Below, piece after piece: positions 1 through 11,899 of a DNA stretch of 64,000 nucleotides. The stretch comes from Craterostigma plantagineum. Its lineage: Eukaryota; Streptophyta; Magnoliopsida; Lamiales; Linderniaceae. A program made the translations under genes and the position numbers. The notes beneath the pieces were generated by a model. The model was given only the letters and a program-made list of their open reading frames with translations, had not been told where the DNA came from and made no database searches. The stretch is from contig JAPQWV010000028.1 of the NCBI GenBank assembly GCA_027422505.1, positions 7,220,001 to 7,284,000 of the forward strand. Direction: 5' to 3'. Numbering within the stretch: position 1 is the first letter of the stretch; every line of letters begins with the position of its first letter.

Positions 1-250
1 ACTGTTGGAGCCTTGAGCAAGATTGATTAACTCCTTCTTCAATTGGAAGATCCTAGGCTTATTAGATTGCCCAAATCTTTCTTCCAAATCAGTCCAGACC
101 TCCCTTGCTGAGGAGTTATACAGAATACTGGCAGATATATCTTTACTCACAGCATTCAAGATCCATGACATAACAATGTTATTGTTTCTTTTCCACGAAT
201 TAAACTTATCTGTGTCTGTTGCAGGGGTGAGAGTAATTCTCCGTTCACAA
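1..250 (-). pseudogene. Copia gag fragment (UBN2-like), runs off window edge
   Basis: Reading leftwards from about 250, one frame gives a stretch of the Copia-type gag core, including TDKFNSWKRNNNIVMSWILN and then REVWTDLEERFGQSN and PRIFQLKKEL, the conserved pattern of plant UBN2/retrotran_gag proteins. Gag packages the element RNA in cytoplasmic particles. The N-terminal part of about 60 residues is missing: the LTR-like sequence joins almost directly to the middle of gag, with no start codon and no recognisable primer-binding site, so a deletion removed the leader. The rest of gag and pol should lie to the left of the window. The family is clear; the lineage is not. Confidence 0.75.
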
Positions 251-254
251 ATTT

Positions 255-689
255 GAGACGATCAATTGTAAATTGACACCGAAAATTAACGTGGTTCGGA
301 TCTGAATATCCTACGTCCACGGAATATAGCTAAACCTTTATTGATGAGTAGCTTTACAGTGATGACAAGCAAGAATTCTCAAGAAGGCATTCTAAACAGC
401 TCGACTCCCTTTTTAATAGAAAAGGGGAAGGAATTACGCGCGCAAAATTGAAAAGAAGAAGACCACTAATATTGAGCCCAACAAGGCCCAATAAAAGGAC
501 TAATAAGCCCCTTTTCAACAGCTTTAACTAACAAGCCGCGCGTTATGCTTATAAATACGCCTTTATAAGTGGTTGACGCCTTCTTCTATTTCTCATATCT
601 TCGACTTGTAACAGAGCAATGCAACAGAGTAACTTGATCAGACTTTCTGCTGTAACCATCTTCACTGAAATCCAATTTTTCTTCCAACA
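255..689 (-). repeat. Copia 5' LTR (nested element)
   Basis: On the minus strand an LTR-like sequence opens with TGTTGG at 689 and runs towards gag. It contains the stretch around 270-310 with ACGTGGTTCGG, commonly seen in Copia LTRs of dicots. The start at 689 coincides exactly with the point where the Gypsy LTR homology resumes (about 692), so this is the edge of an insertion. The inner end near 255 is approximate because the leader is deleted and the partner LTR is outside the window. Confidence 0.6.
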
Positions 690-1600
690 CCAAAGGAAAT
701 TAAGTCTTAAATCTTCGACACATCATCAAGAGAGATAAATATTATTGGTGGAATGATATTTAGGAGAGTATAGGTTTTCGATGGAATTAGAGAGAAAATT
801 TTCGATGATTATGATTTCTATTAACAAACTTAACATGAGAGGAAATTATGACTCACCTACTTGTCAAATCACTTCTAAGTGATAAGTATATCTATACCAT
901 TTTACACATTCAAAAATCAAACTATTTTTGAATTATTATTCAAATTTGTGACTTAAATTATTATGTAATACTTTTCCAAAAGTAAAACACAGACAGAAGA
1001 AAATCAAGCGAAAACTTCGAACAAGGAACATAGGAGGGAATAAAAGTTTTCGATCGAAAACTTAGTCATAAGGGAAAAGTGATTTAATAATAGAATAATA
1101 TGTATTAGATGAAGCATGATAAATATTGACTAAATATCGATGCCATTTGCTTAGTATTACACGCATATTTAAGATAAGAAGAAGAGAACTTATTCATATC
1201 ACTTTTCACAACTCATTAAGGCTAAGAACGGAGGAACGAAAAACCCCAAACAACAATCAAAACTACAGCTAAGGAAGGGTATGAATTTTTTGTTTTAAGT
1301 TAAGATTTATCGAATTCCAATTATTAACATGCATGAACTTTGTATGTATTCAGGCTTTATTTAGGTCTAATTCTCGAACAGTATGCTAAATGTTTTAAGG
1401 TTTTAATGATCTTGAACATACTAGGGTATTCACGAGATATTGTGAAGGGATTTCCCATCCGCATAATAGGATAATTGTGGTATTAGAGCATATTAATACT
1501 TTGGAATATGCGAATCTTCTTAAAGCAAAAATGTTCTAACAATTTGAATTACTTTAGGTTGAATGTATATATAGTTTTCGGTATATGAACATTTAGCATG

Positions 1601-2263
1601 TTTTTTTTTTTTGGTAGAATGATTGTATTCATTTACCACAAGCTCAATGCATTTTACATTGACCACACACCTTACAAACAGGCTAGCTTAAATTGACAGT
1701 AAAAGAACATACACGATTATACAAAGCATCACTCCTCGCAGACTGAGAGGCGCACACAGGTCTAATTCTACTCTGCATCTCGTGCACAATCTCATGAGTA
1801 ATTTGGTCCACTGAATGAGCCCCCAATTCGTGAATTCTACTGTTACACTCCCTCCAAATATGGTATACCATCGAAGCATAGCAAGCTATACTGATACGAA
1901 AATGGGTCTTCTTCTTACCCCCCACAGCCACAAGCCAATTGGACAGATCATCAAAGTTTAAGAGGGTTACAGACAAATTTAACCAACCAGAAATTCTCAG
2001 AACATTTGTTGACTGAATCGACATGCCAAGAATATGTGCTCAATAGATTCTTCAGCTTCACCACACAATCGACAGAGGTTATTGACTATCACTAAACCCC
2101 AGGACGATAGTCTGTTTAAAGTAAGCAGTCGTTTTTGCATCAAAAGCCACAGCAGAAAGGAATGTTTAGGCACATTCACTCTGTTCCAAATGGTTTTGCT
2201 TAGTTGAAAGGTAGGTAGTTCACCTTTAAGCCAAGTATAGCCTGATCTGACCGAGTACTTCCT
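1601..2263 (-). mobile_element. 5'-truncated LINE insertion with TSD
   Basis: The right LTR has no counterpart to this segment, so it is an insertion. A run of 12 T (1601-1612) is the poly(A) tail of a minus-strand LINE. The duplicated target ATTTAGCATG flanks it at 1591-1600 and 2264-2273. The minus strand encodes the zinc-binding domain that ends plant LINE reverse transcriptases (about 2260-1999, motif CRLCGEAEESIEHIFLAC) and then, after a frameshift near 2010, a C-terminal tail ending at 1683. Only about 660 bases of the 3' end were copied, typical of aborted target-primed reverse transcription. Confidence 0.9.
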
Positions 2264-2319
2264 ATTTAGCATGTTAATGATTAAGTATTTCAGGGTTTTT
2301 GGCATGATACTTCATGTAC

Positions 2320-2960
2320 ATAAAGTTTTCAGATTTTTAACGATTTCGATACCAACATAATTTCGGTATTTTATATAGTTTCGACATAAGTAGATTTGGA
2401 AGAGGTTTTCGATATTGATAATATATAGAAAGGTTTCGGCTTTTAGTAACCCCAAGAAGTTTCGATGATTATTATACTTCAAATACTTTCAAGAAGTTCT
2501 CGGCATTTCATGCTTGGGTGTTAATATTAATTGCCTACATAACTTGAGAAAGTTTTCGGCATCATTATCTAAGTTTCGGCAATCTCATGAAGTTCTCGGC
2601 ATTTTAAAGTTTTCGTCATCTGCTAGGTTTTCGGCAAGGTGCATGGTTTTCGATATTACTACTTCAATGAAGTTTTCGGCTTCTATAATAAAATAAGTTT
2701 TGACATGACATTTAAAGGTTTTCGTTCATAGAAGTCTTCGGCAACAACAATAGGTACGAAGTTTTCAGCATGCTTAGACTTAAAGAAGTTTTCGTGACCA
2801 TAAAGTTTTCGACAAGGCTCCTAAAGTTTTTGGTATTAAGCCTTCAAATAAAGTTCAGTATTATTATAATTTTCTAGATTTAATAGGTTTTCAATATTTT
2901 AGGGTTTTCAATACAATATAAGCTAGGGTTTTCAGCAATATTTTTGATACAGTATAGTTA
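2320..2960 (+). repeat. Degenerate TTTTCGGCA repeats in left LTR
   Basis: The motif AGTTTTCGGCA and close variants (GTTTCGGCA, GTTCTCGGCAT, GTTTTCGATA) recur roughly every 20-40 bases through this part of the LTR, about two dozen times. The same block is at about 10130-10750 in the other LTR, so it belongs to the element. Function unknown; such subrepeats often lie in the promoter half of an LTR. Confidence 0.6.
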
Positions 2961-4098
2961 CCAAATTTCAGTGCAGATTTCGACATGACTAAAATATATC
3001 ATCACAGCTGAATGTCTAATACAGTATAACATGTAAACAGAAAAGTAAAGGCTACGGATATGAATGATCATACATAATAAAGCATGCATATCACGCACGC
3101 ATATCACTATAGGAATTTCGTATGTATCGGATAAATTAATTGTATATGTCAGGAGTCCGGTAAGGGCAAGGACAAGGTCGATTAAGCGAACGGAGAAAAT
3201 AGGCAAAACTTGTGAGTATGATTTGCAACATGTACCTTATGTGCCTTATGTGCTTACATGCTTTATATGGATTAATTGACTAATATGTGCTTATGCTATT
3301 CATGGATCGATGTGAATTATGTGAACCGTAAAGTGCTTTCATATGATTTACGTGTCATATAAGGTATTTTAGATCGCATTGCATACATAGACAATAAGGG
3401 AGAAACCGTTATGACTGCTATGACTACAGATGGTATGATACGGATGCTACGACATATATCCCTACAAATCGAGGGATTTTACAGTCTCCTGTACAGGCAT
3501 TACGTGTCCCTACAAATCGGGGGATTACGACATGGTTACAGAGTCCCATGCATGGGCGCCGACTGGACGTACAGTACTAGCTAGTCTATAACGGGACTAT
3601 CAAAATAAATGGACATATAGAATGGCATATGATCTACGGATCTTATGAATGACGATTATGTGAACGATGATTATGTGATTTGGAATGGCTATGGTATTTA
3701 CAAAAATGGATGGATTACTGCTTATGTTGTTACATGTACGTTATTAGTTAACATGTTGCGATCATACTCTGAATCGTTGTCTTCACAGTTGTTGTAGATA
3801 ATTAGCAGACTACGTAGAACGCATAATCATACAAAGCATGGATTCAAGGTTGACTGACGACGCTCTTCCCTACCCCCCTCTGGTTCATCGTTAGCATATA
3901 GAATAGAAATGAATTTAGACTGTTGCATTTTGTGACTCATATGATAGGTACATATATGTACATTATTGTGAAAGGAACTAGACCGGATGTACGCACCCGT
4001 TTTTGTTAAAGGAAATGATTATGGGAACGGCGAAAAATTTTATATGAATATTTTATCGCTGCGTAAAAAGGTAATAGGAAACGGGGCGCTACTCGTAG

Positions 4099-4112
4099 TG
4101 GTATCAGAGCCT
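4099..4112 (+). other. Primer-binding site of Tekay-type element (Met-tRNA type)
   Basis: TGGTATCAGAGCC lies 6 bases after the end of the left LTR. It matches the 3' end of plant initiator Met-tRNA, the usual primer for minus-strand DNA synthesis in this lineage. Confidence 0.85.
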
Positions 4113-4355
4113 AGGCTTTAGGTTATGTAGACATTTGCATAGTGTGTGCATGTTATGATTGCCCTTAAACTTTTCTTGCATATATAGGCAAAGGGCAATA
4201 GGTGAACCGATACCTATAGAACATGATGACCTACTATAGAAGGAGGAGGAAGAACGGCCATACTTGAATCCCATTCATCGCATACATTTAGACAGCATGA
4301 ATCCGAACATCCCCTAACAATTCCCCGAGAACGACGATATGATAAATTAAGGAAA

Positions 4356-5414
4356 ATGGGTGCTGTGGATTTTACGGGCACGACCGATCCTGCAGAAGTA
4401 GAGACATGGTTGAAAAGAACGGAAAGGGTATTTAATATGATGCAATGCACCCTAGAAGAAAAGTTCGATTATGCAGTCTCGCTCCTTCAGGGACATGCAT
4501 ATGAATGGTGGGAGACTGTCCCAGATAGCATGTCCCAACCCCCAATACTGACTTGGGAGGATTTTCTGAGGGAGTTTAACAATGCTTATATGCCTGAAGT
4601 CTACAAAGATCAGAAAGAGAAAGGATTCTTAGAACTCAAACAGGGAAACAGGTCGGTAAGCGAGTATGAAGTGTTGTTTAATCAACTGTGTCGATACGCA
4701 TCCCACATGGTTGCTATTGAAAGGAATAAATGTCGAAGATTCAAAGCAGGAATTCGTTATACGATTAGAAATCGTATTACACATTCAGATATGGAATCTT
4801 ATGGAAAGTTGAGAGCGGCGGCCATTTGTGCCGAAAGATTAGAAACTGAATCAAGGAATTTTCAAAGTAACAAAAGAAGGCCAGGAGAAGAATCGTCAAG
4901 TGGGAAGATGAAAAAGACATATAGTGCACCTAGACCAATGAGCACGCAAAGTAGTTCCGTAAGGGGCAGCACGGGCGGAATGAGACCGGTCGGACGAGGA
5001 ATTTCACAGACCATACCAGCATGTGAACATTGTGGAAAAAATCATTCGGGCGTTTGTAGATGGCTCACAGGCGAAACCACAGTAGATCAATCAAGAGTCA
5101 GTGAAACTTATGCAAATCGTGGAAGAGGAAGGGGCCGTGGATCATTTAGCACAGATTCTGGAAGGGGATGCTCAAGAGGCCAAGCTTTTAGGCTGCCAAC
5201 ACAAGCTAGGATTTTCTCTATGACTCGTGAGGAGGCCAAAGAGGGGTCACGCGTAATTACGGGTAAATTATCTATCTGTGATCTTGATGCATATGTTTTA
5301 TTCGATCCAGGTGCCACACATTCATTCATATCACGAACATTTGCATCATTATTACCTGATAAACCCGAACCCCTAGAAATTATATGTTCGACTTCCAACG
5401 GGCGAAATAGTTAG
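4356..5414 (+). pseudogene. Gypsy gag and start of protease (Tekay type)
   Basis: The reading frame starts at an ATG 250 bases after the primer site and covers the gag capsid domain (retrotrans_gag, about residues 15-170, with WLKRTERVF, ALSLLQGHAYEWWE-like and FLREFNNAYMP segments). A short zinc knuckle follows (CEHCGKNHSGVC, residues about 225-236); the second knuckle usual in this lineage appears deleted before an Arg-Gly-rich stretch. The frame then enters the aspartic protease, with FDPGATHSFIS in place of the usual D-S/T-G active site. It stops at 5412 because of a one-base indel near 5390, which moves the rest of pol to another frame. Confidence 0.9.
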
Positions 5415-5415
5415 A

Positions 5416-7230
5416 GTGAACACAGTATACCCAGAATGCAAAATTGTCAGCGAAAGGATAGAGATGCGAGCAACCCTATTCGTCATTCCTTTAATGGATT
5501 TTGACGTAATATTAGGCATGGATTGGTTGTCAAGGTATCGGGCAAAGCTTGATTGTTTCAAAAAGGAAATTGAATTGACCCCTGTAGATCAAACACATAT
5601 AGTACTTAAAGGAGAAAAGAGCGTACGGACGGTACATCAGATATCTAGTTTAGAAGCGTCTAAGATGATTAGTAAAAGATGTGAAGGGTATGTGGCTTAT
5701 GTTATAGATATACAGTTAAGCAGACTAAAGATAGAAAATATCCCTGTAGTTAATGAATATGCCGATGTCTTTCTCGAAGAATTACCGGGACTACCACCTG
5801 ACCAAGATACAGAGTTCACTATTGAACTTCAACCAGGCACGGCGCCAATTTCTATTCCACCATATCGGATGGCTCCAATCGAATTGAATGAATTGAAAGT
5901 ACAGTTGAAGGAGTTACTGGATAAAGGTTATATACGACCGAGCGTATCACCTTGGAGAGCGTCTGTTCTCTTCGTCAAAAAGAAGGATGGGACGCTTAGA
6001 TTGTGCATTGATTACAGACAGTTAAATAAGGTAACGGTGAAAAATAAATATCCGTTGCCTCGGATTGATGATCTATTTGATCAGTTGCAAGGTTCTAGGG
6101 TCTTTTCAAAAATCGATCTGATATCAGGATATCATCAATTGAAGATTGCGGATGGTGATATTCCAAAGACGGCCTTTAGAACAAGATATGGGCATTATGA
6201 ATTTCTAGTTATGCCTTTTGGATTGACGAATGCTCCTGCAGTCTTTATGGCATTGATGAACGATGTCTTCCGACCCTATTTAGACCAATTCGTGATCGTC
6301 TTTATTGATGATATACTGATATATTCCAAGTCAAAAGAGGAACACGAGAAACATTTGGGAATTATACTCCAGACATTACGAGAGAAGAAGTTGTATGCAA
6401 AGCTTTCGAAGTGCGAATTTTGGTTAGATCAAGTAGTATTTCTGGGACACGTAGTCTCTGGTAAAGGTATTCAAGTTGATTCTAGCAAAATTGAAGCGTT
6501 AATTAAGTGGGAAAGTCCCAAAAATGTAACAGAAGTTCGTAGTTTTCTGGGATTAGCCGGATATTATCGGCGATTCGTGGAGAATTTCTCACTGATAGCA
6601 GCCCCAATGACGAAGTTACTACGTAAAGGAGTTATATTTAAGTGGACTGATGAATGCCAAAGGAGTTTTGAAGAATTAAAGGAACGGCTAACGGCAGCTC
6701 ATGTGCTAACTATCCCTTCAGGAACAGACGGTTTTGTGATCTATAGTGATGCGTCCTACCAAGGAGTGGGATGCGTGCTAATGCAACAAGAAAAAGTAGT
6801 GGCGTATGCATCTCGACAACTGAAGTCATACGAGACATCCTACCCAACTCACGACTTAGATCTAGCGGCCGTAGTGTTCGCACTAAAGATATGGCGACAC
6901 TACTTATACGGAACAACATTTCAGATATTTACTGATCATAAGAGCCTAAAGTATCTGCTAAGCCAGAAAGAATTGAATATGAGACAGAGACGGTGGATCG
7001 AGCTGTTAAAGGACTATGATTGTACTATAGAGTATCACCCTGGAAAGGCCAACGTTGTTGCTGATGCTTTGAGTTGGAAATCGTATGGTTCCGTCTCTTA
7101 TTTATCAATGTATTCTTTATCAAGTCTAATTGACCTCAGGAAGATGAATACAGAGATGAAAATAGACGATACCGGTGCTATCTGTGCCTCAATCATAGTT
7201 CGACCTATTATGATAGATCGAATTAGATAA
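5416..7230 (+). pseudogene. Gypsy pol: protease end, reverse transcriptase, RNase H
   Basis: This continues gag-pol in the shifted frame; the first Met is internal, not a start. The protease C-terminal motif ILGMDWLS is near residue 34. The RT domain (about 150-330) has [32 protein letters not shown] and catalytic FIDDILIYS. RNase H follows (about 425-545) with [13 protein letters not shown] and [11 protein letters not shown]. The frame ends in TAA at 7228, about 15 codons before the next open stretch; the same frame then continues into integrase, so this looks like a nonsense mutation. RT copies the RNA and RNase H removes it from the hybrid in the particle. Confidence 0.92.
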
Positions 7231-8289
7231 GTACAGTTTAAGGATGAAAAGCTAGCTAAGATTGCTGATAAAGTGAAACAAGGATTGGGGAAATCTTTTG
7301 TGATAGACGAGAATGGAACTTTGACGATAACTGGCCGCATATGTGTTCCCGATATCAATAGGCTTCGACAAGAAATAATGGAAGAAGCACACACTGCTCC
7401 TTATGCTATGCATCCGGGCAGCACAAAAATGTATCGAACACTTAAATCCCACTATTGGTGGCCAAGAATGAAGAAGGACGTAGCCGAATACGTATTAAAA
7501 TATTTAACGTGTCAGCAAATCAAAGCTGAACACCAAGCGCCAGTGGGTAAATTACATCCTTTACCCATACCTGTTTGGAAATGGGAGCGAATAACGATGG
7601 ATTTTCTTTATGGGCTTCCTCCAACGGCTGAGAAAAATGACGCCGTGTGGGTAATTGTCGACCGACTTACGAAGTCGGCACACTTCTTGCCATTTCGATG
7701 GGGTTCTACGCTGGAATATCTGGCAAAAAGATACGTCAATGAAATAGTTCGACTACATGGGATACCCATCTCTATCGTATCTGATCATGATCCCCGATTT
7801 ACTTCCAGATTTTGTGGAAGTTTGCAGGAAGCGCTCGGGACTAAATTGCATTTTAGTACGGCGTTTCATCCACAAACGGACGGACAATCAGAAAGAACGA
7901 TACAGACATTAGAAGACATGCTTCGAGCGTGCGTAATCGAATTCAAAGGATCATGGGATGATTATATAGCGCTAATGGAATTTGCCTATAATAATCAATA
8001 TCATTCAAGTATTGGGATGGCACCGTACGAAGCCTTATACGGTCGGAAATGTCGAAATCCAATTTGTTGGGACGTGGAAGGAGAACAGGTACTAGAAGGG
8101 CCAGATCTGATTCAAGATACGATGGAAAAGATTAAGATAGTTAAGAGTCGATTAAAAGCGGCCCAAGATAGACAAAAGAGTTATATAGACCAACACAGAC
8201 GAGAGATGGAATACAAGTTGGAGAAAAAGTATTTTTGCGAGTATCTCCTTGGAAAGGAGTTTTACGATTTGGAAAGAAAGGAAAATTGA
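7231..8289 (+). pseudogene. Gypsy integrase (Tekay type), frameshifted
   Basis: The in-frame continuation of pol after the stop at 7228. The zinc-binding N-terminus has its two His (MHPGSTKMYRTLKSHYWW), but the first Cys of the Cys pair is Tyr (KYLTCQQIKAEHQ, near 7500). The DDE core shows MDFLYGLP, VSDHDPRF and QTDGQSERTIQTLED, giving D, D and E. Integrase joins the cDNA ends to host chromatin. A one-base indel near 8220 takes the frame to a false stop at 8287; the true continuation is at 8235-8669 in another frame. Confidence 0.9.
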
Positions 8290-8669
8290 GCCCACGATAT
8301 ATTGGGCCGTATGAAGTACTAGAAAGGATCGGACCATTAGCATACCGATTGGCGTTACCACCTGAATTATCACAGATACACAACGTTTTCAATGTTAGTA
8401 TGTTACGGCGATACCGATAAGATCCTACTCATGTTCTGCGTGACGAACTGATAAATATTTATGAGGATCTTAGTTACGTAGAAGAACCGGTAGAAGTCCT
8501 AGAATATGCTGATAAGCAGTTACGGAATAAAACGATTCCAATGGTAAAAGTGAGATGGAAGAATCATTCAACTCGTGAAGCTACATGGGAAACAGTAGAA
8601 AATATAAAGACCCAGTACCCATGGTTATTGACCGAGACAGGTACGAAATTTCGAGGTCGAAATTTTTAA
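8230..8669 (+). pseudogene. Integrase C-terminus and chromodomain-like tail
   Basis: After the frameshift near 8220 the proper frame gives the GPY/F-type segment (PRYIGPYEVLERIGPLAYRL, from about 8295) and HNVFNVSMLRRY. A TAA at 8418-8420 interrupts it. Read on in the same frame it gives EEPVEVLEYADKQLRNK and VKVRWKNHSTREATWE, the chromodomain pattern of Tekay/Del elements, and stops at 8667-8669 just before the polypurine tract. Chromodomains guide integration to marked heterochromatin. Confidence 0.88.
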
Positions 8670-8681
8670 AGGGGGGAGAAT
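8668..8681 (+). other. Polypurine tract of Tekay-type element
   Basis: AAAGGGGGGAGAA sits directly before the TGTCAGGAAC start of the right LTR. It primes plus-strand DNA synthesis. Confidence 0.88.
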
Positions 8682-11600
8682 TGTCAGGAACTGAAACATC
8701 ATAATTTCATGCATTTACATAAATTCATGCATTCATATAAGTAAATTCGTAATACACGTATAGATGATAGTAATATTTAATTAAAGTATTATAGGTTGTT
8801 GGTATGAAAATAAATAAGTAGGAATAAATAAATGGATATGTGTCAAAAGTGAGGAGTCGTTGAATAAGAGTAATAGTTGGTATTAAATTTATCAAGGTTT
8901 ATTTACAAGAATAGATTTTCGAAAGGGATAGGATGAGGCGAAGAATAGAGTTAAGTATGATTTGCGAAAATTAAATTCTCGCATGATAGTGTATCGAGAA
9001 TTATATTTCTCGATAGAGAAAGTTTCTCGTCAAGTTTATGTAGTAAAGAAAGTTGGATAAATATCATTGGTGGAAACTAAGTTTTCTATCGTAACCTGCT
9101 ATGAAGTTTCACTATCAACCATCCAATCATATCATGTAATGATTAAACTAACACCTTTATCTACATACACACACATATATATATATGTATAACAATTATG
9201 ATAAACCATCAAACCAAAGTAGTACACGTGTTGGCCAAGGAAATTAAGTCTTAAATCTTCGACACATCATCAAGAGAGATAAATACTATTGGTGGAATGA
9301 TATTTAGGAGAGTATAAGTTTTCGATGGAATTAGAGAAAGAAAATTTTCGATGATTATGATTTCTATTAACAAACTTAACATGAGAGGAAATTATGAGTC
9401 ACCTACTTGTCAAATCACTTCTATGTGATAAGTATATCTATAACATTTTTCACGTAAAGTAAAACAAAGACAGAAGAAAATCAAGCGAAAACTTCGAACA
9501 AGGAACATAGGAGGGAATAAAAGTTTTCGATCGAAAACTTAGTCATAGGGGAAAAGTGATTTAATAATAGAATAATATGTATTAGATGAAGCATGATAAA
9601 TATTGACTGAATATCGATGCCATTTGCTTAGTACACACATATTAAGATAAGAAGAAGAGAACTTATTCATATCACTTTTCACAACTCATTAAGGCTAAGA
9701 ACGGAGGAAGGAAAAACCCTAAACAACAATCAAAACTACAGCTAAGGAAGGGTATGAAATTTATGCTTTAAGTTAAGATTTATCGAATTCCAATTATTAA
9801 CATGCATGAACTTTGTATGTATTCAGGCATTATTAAGGTCTAATTCTCGAACCGTATGCTAAATGTTTTAAGGTTTTAATGATCTTGAACATACTAGGGT
9901 ATTCACGAGATATTGTGAAGGGATTTCCCATCGGCATAATAGGATAATTGTGGTATTAGAGCATATTAATACTTTGGAATATGCGAATCTTCTTAAAGCA
10001 AAAATGTTCTAACAATTTGAATTACTTTAGGTTGAATGTATATATGGTTTTCGGTATATGAACATTTAGCATGTTAATGATTAAGTATTTCAGGGTTTTT
10101 GGCATTATACTTCATGTACATAAAGTTTTCAGATTTTTAACGATTTCGATACCAACATAATTTCGGTATTTTATATAGTTTCGGCATAAGTAGATTTGAA
10201 AGAGGTTTTCGATATTGATAATATATAGAAAGGTTTCGGCTTTTAGTAACCCCAAGAAGTTTCGATGATTATTATACTTCAAATACTTTCAAGAAGTTCT
10301 CGGCATTTCATGCTTGGGGTGTTAATATTTAATTGCCTACATAACTTGAGAAAGTTTTCGGCATCATTATCTAAGTTTCGGCAATCTCATGAAGTTCTCG
10401 GCATTTTAAAGTTTTCGTCATCTGTTAGGTTTTCGGCAAGGTGCATGGTTTTCGATATTACTACTTCAATGAAGTTTTCGGCTTCTATAATAAAATAAGT
10501 TTTGACATGACATTTAAAGGTTTTCGTTCATAGAAGTCTTCGGCAACAACAATAGGTACGAAGTTTTCAGCATGCTTAGACTTAAAGAACTTTTCGTGAC
10601 CATAAAGTTTTCGACAAGGCTCCTAAAGTTTTTGGTATTAAGCCTTCAAATAAAGTTTCAGTATTATTATAATTTTCTAGATTTAATAGGTTTTCAATAT
10701 TTTAGGGTTTTCAATACAATATAAGCTAGGGTTTTCAGCAATATTTTTGATACAGTATAGTTACCAAATTTCAGTGCAGATTTCGACATGACTAAAATAT
10801 ATCATCACAGCTGAATGTCTAATACAGTATAACATGTAAACAGAAAAGTAAAGGTTACGGATATGAATGATCATACATAATAAAGCATGCATATCACGCA
10901 CGCATATCACTATAGGAATTTCGTATTTATCGGATAAATTAATTGTACAGGTCAGGAGTCCGGTAAGGGCAAGGACAAGGTCGATTAAGCGAACGGAGAA
11001 AATAGGCAAAACTTGTGAGTATGATTTGCAACATGTACCTTATGTGCCTTATGTGCTTACATGCTTTATATGGATTAGTTGACTAATATGTGCTTTATAT
11101 GCTATTCATGGATCGATGTGAATTATGTGACTAAAGTGCTTTCATATGATTTGCGTGTCATATAAGGTATTTTAGATAGCATTGCATACATATAAAATAA
11201 GGGAGAAACCGTTATGACTGCTACGACTACAGATGGTATTATACGGATGCTACGACATATATCCCTACAAATCGGGGAATTTTACAGAGTCCTGTACAGG
11301 CAATACGTGTCCCTACAAATCGGGGGATTACGACATGGTTACAGAGTCCCATGCATGGGCGCCGACTGGACGTACAGTGCAGTCTAGCTAGTCTATAACG
11401 GGAGTATCAAAATAAATGGACATATAGAATGGCATATGATCTACGGATCTTATGAATGACGGTTATGTGAACGATGATTATGTGATTTGGAATGGCTATG
11501 GTATTTACAGAAATGGATGGATTACTGCTTATGTTGTTACATGTACGTTATTAGTTAACATGTTGTGATCATACTATGAATCATTGTCTTCACAGTAGTT

Positions 11601-11899
11601 GTAGATAATTAGCAGGCTACGTAGAACGCATCATCATACAAAGCATGGATTCAAGGTTGACCGACGACGCTCTTCCCCTGCCCCTCTGGTTCATCATTAG
11701 CATATAGAATAGAAATGAATTTAGACTGTTGCATTTTGTGACTCATATGATAGGTACATATATGTACATTATTGTGAAAGGAACTAGACCGGATGTACGC
11801 ACCCGTTTTTGTTAAAGGAAATGATTATGGGAATCACGAAAAATTTTATATGAATATTTTATAGCTGCGTAAAAAGGTAATAGGAAACGGGGCGCTACA
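8682..11899 (+). repeat. Right LTR of Tekay-type Gypsy, full length
   Basis: It starts with TG after the polypurine tract and ends with CA at 11899; 3218 bases. From 9237 on it matches the left LTR with scattered substitutions; it lacks the LINE insertion, which proves that insertion is later. A (CA)n/(TA)n microsatellite lies at about 9165-9190, in the part with no partner in the window. Confidence 0.9.

Larger units (their letters stand above)
692..4092 (+). repeat. Left LTR of Tekay-type Gypsy, split by a Copia
   Basis: Matches 9237-11898 closely over its length. The first 555 bases of the LTR (present at 8682-9236) are absent here because the Copia LTR starts at 689; they are predicted to lie left of the window beyond that Copia. 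Sequence just right of the Copia (CCAAA) resembles the matching site in the other LTR (CCAAG), as expected for a 5-bp duplication. Two other length differences from the right LTR are the LINE insertion (1591-2263) and about 66 bases near 905-975 absent from the right copy. Confidence 0.85.
692..11899 (+). mobile_element. Tekay/Del-type Gypsy chromovirus, defective
   Basis: Two long direct repeats (692-4092 and 8682-11899) flank a gag-PR-RT-RH-IN region in Gypsy order with a chromodomain-like C-terminus. LTRs of about 3.2 kb, the Met-tRNA primer site and the terminal chromodomain suit the Tekay/Del lineage. The right end is followed by ATACT (11900-11904), the expected target-site duplication; its partner is left of the window. 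Gag-pol is normally one reading frame; here it is broken near 5390, 7228, 8220 and 8419, so the copy is inactive. The element sits inside a LINE (see 11900-14158) and carries two later insertions in its left LTR. Confidence 0.85.
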
